A program made the translations under genes and the position numbers. Below the pieces are notes generated by a model, which was not told the DNA's origin, ran no database searches, and worked only from the letters and a program-made list of their open reading frames with translations. Positions 1 to 6,277 of a stretch of 6,277 bases of DNA are shown one piece after another; within the stretch, counting starts at the first letter, position 1; each line of letters begins with the position of its first letter. Source of the DNA: Bacteroidales bacterium (GTDB taxonomy: Bacteria > Bacteroidota > Bacteroidia > Bacteroidales > JAAUTT01); the NCBI GenBank assembly GCA_012031335.1, contig JAAUTT010000282.1:1-6277 (forward strand). The letters are read 5' to 3'.

Positions 1-2
1 TT

Positions 3-876
3 CAATTGCTCGAAACACAGCGAATGCTCGAAATGATAGGTGATCATCCTATTATGTCTGTTTCGCTGAGGCAAAAAGAAAAAGAACTGCTGGAACAATT
101 GGAAAAATCCCGATCGACCAGAAAGACTCTAAAGTAGTGTTATTATTCAGTGGAAATCCGGTGAAAGGATCACAGGGCATTGATGCCTCTTTTGCCGGAA
201 AAGTTGTAGTTCCGTTTCAAAATATGGTAACCTCCGAATTTGCCCAGCGCAAAAATGGCAAAGTGGGTAAACGGGGACAGTTGAATAACAAAGCTGAATC
301 GAGGTTATTTTTAACAGGTCTTCCAAGAGGTTCATTGGAATAGAGTTGTCAAAACTCGAAAGTAGCGACCTCTTCGAAGAAAACGAAATGTCCGATTCTC
401 TTTCACATATAACCAAGTTAATGGAATCGTCATCAAAAAGTGATGAAGATTTTGCGGCGGAATTGGAAGGGGTTAATCCAAGAACTATTTTGGGATTAAA
501 GGAGTTTTTCAAAGTAGTATCCGACGATCAGGCTGGCGTTGCAATTGAGTCGGGAGGAATACGTTGCGAATTAGAACCTTCGGCGGTAAAAAGTGCGTAC
601 GAACGGGTATCGGGAACTATTACCACCGAAGACGAAATAACCATTGCAGGTACACTCAAGGGAATCTTATTGGAATCGTGGAGATTTGATTTTGTTGACG
701 AACAAGGAAACACAATGACAGGCCGAATTGATGAAAATCTAACCGAAGACCAGGTTAGCAATTATATTGCAGCCTATTTTAACAGAAAATGTAAGGCATC
801 CTTCAGGATCGGAAAGGTTTTCTTTAAAAATGGAAGGGAAAGGGTCACTTATACCTTGTCTGCTATTGAAGCCTGA
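3..876 (+). CDS. Uncharacterised protein, 5'-truncated by window edge, interrupted by two apparent -1 frameshifts
   Basis: I do not recognise a characterised family. Three consecutive open segments in different frames read as one protein of 291 residues: 3-137, about 122-343 and about 331-876. The first segment is charged and probably helical or coiled coil (QKEKELLEQLEKS). The second begins KVVLLFSGNPVKGSQGIDAS and ends LPRGS. The third continues as FGIELSKLESSDLFEE if one T is restored near 333-336. It contains an acidic linker (SSSKSDEDFAAELE) and a beta-rich C-terminus (about 540-876) that looks like two related small barrels. The first shift lies near 122-124, where an AAA run would need to be AAAA. 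The family resemblance is to hypothetical proteins I associate loosely with restriction-modification loci, which agrees with the hsdR-like remnant just downstream. No catalytic motif, signal peptide or membrane segment is visible. The GTG at 137 and TTG at 346 that open the later segments are unlikely to be true starts, because the sequence on either side of each break reads as one continuous protein. Confidence 0.6.
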
Positions 877-882
877 TACGCG

Positions 883-960
883 ATGAAGCCACTTACCGAA
901 TCGTCTGTCGAAATATTTGCCATCGAAACCCTTTAGGAGTGGGACTGGGAGTAAGTAAAC
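883..960 (+). pseudogene. hsdR: Possible decayed 5' remnant of a type I restriction endonuclease R subunit (hsdR)
   Basis: An ATG seven bases after the preceding stop begins MKPLTESSVEIFAIETL, then a TAG (934-936), EWDWE, a TAA (952-954) and VN. The pattern LTES-hydrophobic-E-xx-A-xx-L-xx-LGWEYV is what I expect at the N-terminus of many HsdR proteins (helicase/translocase and nuclease subunit of type I restriction). If so, TAG stands where Gln/Glu is usual and TAA where Tyr is usual. After about codon 26 the resemblance ends, and the sequence becomes the 3' flank of the convergent pump gene. The remaining more than 90% of an hsdR is absent. The match is short, so chance resemblance is possible. 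A frame change after 933 avoids the stops but gives a less HsdR-like reading. The remainder of the gap, 961-1011, is pyrimidine-rich on the plus strand and holds no other gene I can support. Confidence 0.42.
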
Positions 961-1011
961 TCTTCTTCTCTTTACCATCCGGCTTTACATTACCTTCTGC
1001 CTGTGATTATT

Positions 1012-4000
1012 TCAATCACCCGCACCTGTTCTTCCCTTCACCTTTCCCTTTACATCTTCCAGCACCAGGTACAAACACGGTACGATGATGAGGATGATGG
1101 AGGTGGCGAAGACGATACCGAACCCGAGGGAGATGGCCATGGGAATCAGATAGTATGCCTGCCGGGAAGTTTCGAGAATGATAGGGGTTAATCCACCAAA
1201 GGTTGTGAGCGTGGTTAATACAATGGGGCGGAAACGACGCAATCCGGCTTCGTGGATGGCTTCAAAGGCTGAAGTATTGCCCCGGTGTCTGTTTGCATAA
1301 TCGACCATGATCAGGGAATCGTTCACCACTACTCTCGACAGTGCCAGCAAACCCATGAGACTTACAAGCGACAGGTCGTACCCCAGCAGGATATGTCCGA
1401 TTACGGCGCCAACGATGCCAAACGGTATGGCAGCCATGACAATCAGCGGCTGGACATAGCTGCTGAATGCCATCGCCAGGAGGGCATACATTACCATCAA
1501 CGCCATCAAAAATCCGCCTCCAAGAACCTGTGTCGATTCGCGCATATCGGCCTGGCTCCCCTGGAATGTCCAGGTGGTTCCGGGAAAATCGGCCCGCAGT
1601 TGTGGCAGCACTTCATTGGTGAACGACTCCATCACCCTTGAAACGGCGCCCGGAGGCTCCACATCCATGCCTACGGTGACCACCCGGCGACCGTCTCTCC
1701 GGTTGATGGAGGTGAACGCTTCACCCTGTTCTACCGATACAATATCCATCAGGGGTACCTCCAACCCAGCCGGAGTGCGGATGATAAAATCTTCGAGGTT
1801 GGTGATATCCTGTCGTTCCTCCAGTGGCAGCTTTACGCGTACTTCTATCTCGTTGGTCTCACGAAGCTGCCGCATGGCCAATGCGCCATAGAAAGCGTCG
1901 CGCACCTGCCGGCCTACCTCTTCGACGTTAGTCCCAGGTTACGGCCTTCGGGCAACAACTTGAAGTCGAACTGCAGCTTTCCTTTGTTGTAGTTATCGCT
2001 CACGTCGCGGGTAGCTTCGAAAGCTTCGGCCCTTTTCAGAAAAGCCTGGCTGGCTTTTTCAAGCACTTCAATATCGGCATGACTCAAGTCGACGCTGATG
2101 GCTTGTTGAGCGCCACCAGGCCCGCGTTCTGCCTCAAAGGTAATCTGATCCACTCCGTCGATATCGCCAATTTCGTCGCGCCACAGTTTAATAATCTCTC
2201 CGGCGGTCATATCATGCTGGTCGGGAGGTTTCATCACTATTTCAACATCTACAAAGTTCTGTCCACGCACATTGGTTTTTATCCCTTCGGCAACGCGGTA
2301 CAAGTCGTGCTTCTCGAACATGCAGCGGGTCGATTCCGTGATTTCGTTAGCCACACGCGCAGCCTGTTTGGGGGTAACACCAACGGGAAGACGCACCCCG
2401 GCTTCAATCTCATCGGCAGCAACTTCGGGCATCATAATGATACCAATATGATCGCTGTAACCGTAGCCTCCCACCACAATCAGCAACGCCAGCGCTATGC
2501 TCAGGGTGATATAGCGGTTTCGAAGGCAAAGTTCAAGAAAAGGCCGGTAGATCTTATTCAGATGGCGTTCAAATCCTCTTGCAAAAGTCTGTTGCCAGCG
2601 ATCGATAAAAACCGCTACTTTGGATTTTGATTTTTTTTGAATGTGCGCCAGGTGCGCCGGAAGGATAAACAATGCTTCGAATAACGAAACAATAAGCACA
2701 GTAATCACCACCGCTGGCAATGGCCACCAGAACTTACCGATAGTTCCCGGGATAAAGAGCAGCGGCACAAAGGCTATTACCGTTGTGATAATACTGAATA
2801 CCACGGGCCGCGATATATCTTTAGTACCCCTGATGGCAGCTTCGAGGTTGCTCATGCCCTTCTGGCGATATTCGTAAACGTTCTCCCCTACCACAATGGC
2901 ATCGTCGACAACAATACCCAGTACCACCAAGAAAGCAAACATGGAAATCATGTTGATGCTGATGTCGATTGTTGGAAGAAAGATCAACCCTCCGATGAAA
3001 GAAATGGCCATACCCATCATCACCCAGAAAGCAAGCCTGTATTCGAGGAAGAGGGTGAGGATAAACAACACGATAAACACCGCCATGATACCGTTTTTGA
3101 TGAGCAGCCACAACCGCTCACGATAATCTTCGGCGCTGTTACTGTCGATACGGTATTTCACTCCCGGTGGAAGTGTTTCGCCAAAATCTTTCAGGATGTT
3201 ATTAACTGTAGTTTCTATTTCGAGCGGCGATTGCTTTCCAACACGATATATTTCGACACCTACTGATGGTTGCTCGTTAAATTGTCCGTGGAAACCGGTT
3301 TCCTCAAAGCCATCGGTAATACGAGCGATGTCGGCCAGTGTAACCGTTGAACCGTTTTCGGAAGTGATTATTTTTATCCTGCCGAATTCTTCAGCCCACT
3401 GCTTTCGCTCCTGCATGCGCAGAAGAATTTCACCGGCATTGGTCTCCACGGCACCCGCCGGCACATCTTCGCTCGACTGAACAATGATATTGGCGACCTG
3501 TCCCAGGGTGAGGTTATATTCACGAAGTTTTTGCCGGGGTATTTCCACATGGGTAACGTAGTCGGGCACATTGCCGAATTCCACTTGTGTAATTCCCGGA
3601 TTGCTCAGCAGGATATCGCGAAGCTGCTCGGCCAGTTTCCGGAGTACCCAGATATCGACATCACCATACAGTCCAATTTCCATCACCTCGCGCTGTTGCT
3701 CCAGAAGCCTGACGATAGGTTGCTCGATGTCGTCGGGAAAGGTACGGATTCGGTTTACCGACTGGTCGATATCCTGGAAAGCTTTCATGCGATCCATGCC
3801 AGCTACAAGTTCAATTCTGATCGTCGCGGAACCTTCCCGGGCAGTGGATACTATTTCTTTAATTCCCTGAACACCCCTTACAGCTTCCTCCACGGGCATA
3901 AGGATACCTTTCTCCACTTCGTCGGGAGCAGCACCGGGATAAACAACGCTCACGTCAACCATGTCGAGTTCAAACTCAGGGAATACCTCCTTCTGGATAT

Positions 4001-4126
4001 TGAAGGCTGTCCATAATCCACCCCCGATGAGGATGATCATAAGCAGATTGGCCACTATGGAGTTTCGCGCCATGTAGCCTATAGCACCCTTATCCCTTCT
4101 TTCAGTATCCGATCCGGCATTTCCAT
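1012..4126 (-). CDS. RND-family efflux transporter, inner-membrane pump (HAE1/AcrB-like), split by two apparent -1 frameshifts
   Basis: This is the proton-driven pump of a tripartite exporter, working as a homotrimer in the inner membrane. Restoring one base near 4098-4100 and one near 1923-1926 gives 1038 residues, the usual RND length. I place the start at the ATG ending at 4126 ([10 protein letters not shown]), which then reads into [11 protein letters not shown], the usual juxtamembrane lead into TM1. If the upstream shift were real, translation could begin at MARN (4073). Porter-domain signatures follow TM1 ([21 protein letters not shown]). TM4 carries the paired aspartates D408/D409 in [14 protein letters not shown], matching AcrB D407/D408 of the proton relay. 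The second break falls in NLGLT(S)[14 protein letters not shown], a conserved part of the second porter half. TM10 has VVNDSL (N936), where AcrB has Lys940; this is common in one HAE1 subgroup. An arginine at 932 within that helix is odd. The last gene of the visible operon, it lies 174 bp after the adaptor, a gap largely filled by a repeat. Confidence 0.93.
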
Positions 4127-4149
4127 CCGAGTAAGATTAATTGTTAATA

Positions 4150-4290
4150 GTCGACAGACCACAGACGACAGTCCACAGACCACTGTCCATCGACGGTGGA
4201 CCTTTTCTTTCTGTATTCTCTGTCGACCGTGGTCCGTCGACCGTGGACCTTTTTTCTTTCTGTATTCTCTGTCGTCTGTGGTCCGTCGAC
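4150..4290. repeat. 20-bp inverted repeat, one mismatch, arms 4150-4169 and 4271-4290
   Basis: The left arm (4150-4169) is the reverse complement of the right arm (4271-4290) except at 4156. The inner 13 bases (4157-4169 with 4271-4283) match perfectly. The arms are separated by 101 nt that hold the first tandem-repeat copy and much of the second. In the operon transcript this would allow a long-range stem between the adaptor stop codon and the pump start. I see no target-site duplication at the outer ends, so a transposon origin is not demonstrated. Confidence 0.85.
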
Positions 4291-4297
4291 TGTGGAC
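4191..4297 (+). repeat. Tandem repeat, about 47-49 bp unit, two full copies plus a partial third
   Basis: Copy one spans 4191-4237 and copy two 4238-4286; the beginning of a third is at 4287-4297. Each copy starts cgacSgtggacc, continues with a T-rich segment ending ctgtattctct, and closes with two heptamers ending gtccgt. The copies differ in T-run length (four versus six) and at a few positions within the heptamers (gtcgaccg versus gtcgtctg). The near-identity of the T-rich spacers indicates a fairly recent duplication. Confidence 0.85.
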
Positions 4298-4300
4298 TTT

Positions 4301-5485
4301 CTACTCTCCCATATTCCGGCCGGTATCAGCTTCTACTCTTAATCCGGCTCCTTCTACCACTGTAGTGAGGTTTGTAACCACCACCTTGTCGCCTTCGTCG
4401 AGCCCCTTTGCTGATATCAGGCAAACTGATTATCGGTAAATACAACATTTACTTTACTGATATTCAGTTTCCCATTCCTCATCACCCAAACAGTTTCATC
4501 CTTGCGGACATAATTCCTGCTAAGGCGCACAACATCCCTTATTTCGTTTGCCGTGACACTCGCTTCCACAAACTCACCGATAATCAGGGGAGGTTGTCCC
4601 TTATTCGACTTTTCAAGTGCCAGCGGATCGGGAATTATCACCAGCATACGGGCAAGGCGGGTTTGATTATCGAGGGCTCCAATCAGCTTGTGCAGATAAC
4701 CCAAACGGTATTCATCCTCTTTCCAGGAAGAACGGTTTCGTATCCGGACTTCCGAGCCTCTCTGATTTGCACCCTGGGGAAAAGTAACCCAGCGCAGTTT
4801 CGATACCGGCATAGACACCACTGCCCAGTAAACATCCATTCCCACAATCCGGCCCAGATCTTCACCGGGCGACACCTGAGAACCGATATGGACGTTCCGG
4901 CTGATCACATGCGCATCAAAAGGAGCTTTCACTATAGTCCGTTCCAATGCCAGCTCAGCCTGCTGAACAGTAGCACGGGCTGCTTCCACCCGCGAGTGGG
5001 CAGCATTCAGCTGAGGTTCGCGCAAAACAAGAGACTCATCCGCTCCCTTAACCGATTCTTCCAGGAGCTTGTAATCCTGCCGGGCAATATGCTGGCGTCC
5101 CATCTCCAGGGTAAGATCGGCTTCCGCCTGACGCAGATCGCTCTTTCGCATCAGCAGCGTATTTTCGTAATCAGCCGATTCAATCTGAAGCAAAACCTGC
5201 CCTTTGCGGACATTTCCCCCCGGAGTGAATACCGGCGCCAAACGTACAACCTCCCCTCCTACCTTAGGACTCAGCACAACATCCTGAGCGGGTTCAATGG
5301 CACCCGTTGCGACAATCACCGGCAAATAGCTTCCCCTGTTAACATCGATTACATCGACCAGCATGGCCGTTTCGCGGGTTGCCCCTCCTGTTCAGCCTTG
5401 GGCTCAGTAAGGAAATAACCGTTGTGATTATTGCTCCGGTAAGCAATATCGAAAGACTGATGATGATTGTCTTCTTCCGCGTCAT
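4301..5485 (-). CDS. RND efflux periplasmic adaptor (HlyD/AcrA-type membrane fusion protein), interrupted by three apparent -1 frameshifts
   Basis: This protein bridges the RND pump and the outer-membrane channel in the periplasm. The ATG ending at 5485 opens MTRKKTIIISLSILLTGAII, a positively charged N-terminus and one membrane anchor, with no lipobox cysteine. One-base losses near 5405-5407 (entering EPKAEQEGQPAKRP) and 5364-5366 (entering MLVDVIDVNRG) are needed to reach the main domain. A third near 4418-4420 joins FTDNQFA to ISAKGLDEGDKVVVTNL and the stop at 4301. Corrected length is 395 residues, usual for the family. Domains in order: first lipoyl half about 59-103 (VATGAIEPAQ, GGNVRKGQVLLQIE), alpha-helical hairpin about 107-183, second lipoyl half RTIVKAPFDAHV about 183-194, beta-barrel about 215-320, then a membrane-proximal C-terminal domain. 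The start lies 18 bp after the outer-membrane factor stop. An AGAAGG directly abuts the ATG, too close for a normal ribosome binding site. Confidence 0.92.
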
Positions 5486-5503
5486 CCTTCTAAAGTTTGA
5501 AAT

Positions 5504-6277
5504 TTATGCGTCATCGCTTTTCGTTTTTGGCGTTTCGAAACTTCCGGCCAGTGCTCTGTAAAGCGCAATTCGGTATTCCAGGAGCAGCAGACGGGCCGAC
5601 AAAAGATTGCGGCGAAGCTGCTGTTCCTGGCTCTGGGCAGTAAGCACATCGAGGTAATTTCCCAAACCGTTGAAGTATTCCATGCGCAACTGCTCATACG
5701 ACTGCCGGGCCAGTTCAGCCTGCAGTTCCATATTATCGATAATCTCCGTTTGCTTTGCCTCCTGAATCAGGGCATCTTCCACCTCCCTGAAGGCTACAAG
5801 CACGGCTTGGCCATAAGCATAAAGCAACTGATTCTTTACAGCTTCCGTTCTGTTTGCCTCGGCTTTCAACCTGCCACCATAGAAAACAGGAGCCAGCAGA
5901 TTGCCTGCGATGGCATACACCCAATCGTTAAACAGGTTATCGGCATTGCTAATCGCTGATGTTGCCGATGCTGACAGCGACAACCGGGGATAACGGTTGC
6001 TCAGGGCAGCGGCCAGATCGCGGTCGGCAGCCTGCAAAAGGCTGAAAGCATTCCGGATGTCGGGACGGCGGCTTACAAGCTCCACCGGAATACCTGTTTC
6101 GGGAAGTGGAGGAAGATCGGGTAAAGAGTCATATGGGAAATTGTAATCAAGCCCTGGAACCTGACCCGTGAGCACCGCCAGTTGATGTTTCAGCACCCCA
6201 ATTCGCGACTCCACTGTGATCTTTTGCGCCGTGTCGACTCGAGCAACTGCCGCCTGACGGAGAATATCCACTCCCCT
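5504..6277 (-). CDS. Outer-membrane efflux channel, NodT/TolC family, N-terminus beyond the window
   Basis: This is the trimeric outer-membrane exit duct of the tripartite pump. Only the C-terminal 257 residues are present; the frame is open through the window edge ([10 protein letters not shown]), so the GTG at 6271 should not be taken as the start. It holds most of the second outer-membrane-efflux repeat: a helical stretch ([20 protein letters not shown]), the NodT-type connector [20 protein letters not shown], then [17 protein letters not shown], where the chain enters the membrane barrel. [18 protein letters not shown] and [15 protein letters not shown] follow, then the last coiled-coil pair ending [15 protein letters not shown]. 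No frameshift is needed here, unlike its neighbours. It is the first visible gene of the operon; the adaptor begins 18 bp after its TAA. Any lipoprotein signal and the operon promoter would lie outside the window. Confidence 0.94.
   Translation of the reverse strand, partial: RGVDILRQAAVARVDTAQKITVESRIGVLKHQLAVLTGQVPGLDYNFPYDSLPDLPPLPETGIPVELVSRRPDIRNAFSLLQAADRDLAAALSNRYPRLSLSASATSAISNADNLFNDWVYAIAGNLLAPVFYGGRLKAEANRTEAVKNQLLYAYGQAVLVAFREVEDALIQEAKQTEIIDNMELQAELARQSYEQLRMEYFNGLGNYLDVLTAQSQEQQLRRNLLSARLLLLEYRIALYRALAGSFETPKTKSDDA

Larger units (their letters stand above)
4150..4298. repeat. Heptamer-based self-complementary intergenic repeat between adaptor and pump genes
   Basis: On the plus strand the element starts with seven consecutive heptamers of the type GWCSACA (gtcgaca, gaccaca, gacgaca, gtccaca, gaccact, gtccatc, gacggtg; 4150-4198), degrading towards the end, then gacc. 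A 19-nt T-rich spacer (4203-4221) follows. Next come four heptamers of the complementary type GTSGWCY (4222-4249), a 21-nt version of the same spacer (4250-4270), and four more heptamers (4271-4298). The two heptamer classes are reverse complements of each other, so the element can fold extensively. GTCGAC palindromes occur at 4150, 4222, 4236 and 4285. It begins three bases beyond the adaptor stop codon and ends 23 bases before the proposed pump start, so it occupies almost the entire gap. It has no coding potential I would defend. It may be a dispersed intergenic repeat of the genome. Confidence 0.85.

Noticed and set aside
1003..1019. Hairpin gtgatt-atttc-aatcac at the end of the pump gene as a terminator
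   Set aside because: The 6-bp AT-rich stem overlaps the stop codon, and no T-tract follows on either strand.
1914..1926. Programmed ribosomal frameshifting in the pump gene
   Set aside because: There is no slippery heptamer or obvious downstream stimulator, and six other similar breaks occur in unrelated positions.
2079..2630. Plus-strand open frame of 183 codons within the pump gene
   Set aside because: It is antisense to well-conserved RND sequence and shows no recognisable domain. It is a by-product of codon bias on the other strand.
1012..4073. Two separate RND genes (1012-1905 and 1914-4073)
   Set aside because: The two parts together make one standard transporter. The break falls in the middle of a conserved segment, and one restored base rejoins it exactly.
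4231..4255. Intrinsic terminator on the plus strand (ggtcc/ggacc stem followed by six T)
   Set aside because: The stem is only 5 bp with a 9-nt loop, it points against the operon, and no plus-strand gene precedes it. It is a by-product of the heptamer repeat and T-rich spacer.
4150..4298. CRISPR array
   Set aside because: The repeated units are 7 nt, or 47-49 bp in tandem, with nearly identical rather than unique spacers, so there is no repeat-spacer architecture.
4151..4365. Plus-strand open frame across the intergenic repeat
   Set aside because: It translates repetitive heptamers and runs into the antisense of the adaptor's C-terminal codons, with no start context or family resemblance.
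4408..5418. Plus-strand open frame of 336 codons
   Set aside because: It lies antisense to the adaptor gene and is longer than any uninterrupted adaptor frame, but its translation shows no family pattern. The minus strand has clear lipoyl, hairpin and barrel signatures.

Overview
The window looks like Bacteroidota DNA. The evidence is the character of the proteins and the lack of convincing Shine-Dalgarno sites, so this is an inference and no marker gene proves it. It has two halves that point at each other. The plus-strand part (bases 3-876, followed by a remnant at 883-960) looks like the end of a defence or accessory locus. The minus-strand part (1012-6277) is a tripartite RND efflux operon, transcribed in the order outer-membrane channel (5' end beyond the window), periplasmic adaptor, inner-membrane RND pump.

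Left part: an uncharacterised protein, cut by the window edge and broken by two apparent single-base losses, ends at 876. Seven bases later an ATG begins about 23 codons resembling the N-terminus of a type I restriction enzyme R subunit (hsdR). That stretch carries two in-frame stops and then dissolves into the 3' flank of the pump gene. This suggests a truncated restriction-modification locus abutting the efflux operon.

Right part: the operon encodes a NodT/TolC-type outer-membrane factor (5504-6277, C-terminal 257 residues), an HlyD/AcrA-type membrane fusion protein (4301-5485) and an HAE1/AcrB-like RND transporter (1012-4126). Together they would form an envelope-spanning proton-driven exporter. 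The substrate cannot be read from the sequence. Taken literally, the adaptor and the pump are each broken into several frames. Each is restored by adding single bases (three in the adaptor, two in the pump), giving 395 and 1038 residues, both normal for the families. The left gene needs two more. All seven corrections have the same sign and each can be explained by a short homopolymer losing one base. Consensus sequencing error is therefore the favoured explanation over real decay.

Between adaptor and pump lies an unusual 149-bp non-coding element (4150-4298). It is built from heptamers of the type GWCSACA and their reverse complements GTSGWCY, arranged in blocks separated by a duplicated T-rich spacer. 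Its ends form a 20-bp inverted repeat with one mismatch. This is the least ordinary sequence in the window.
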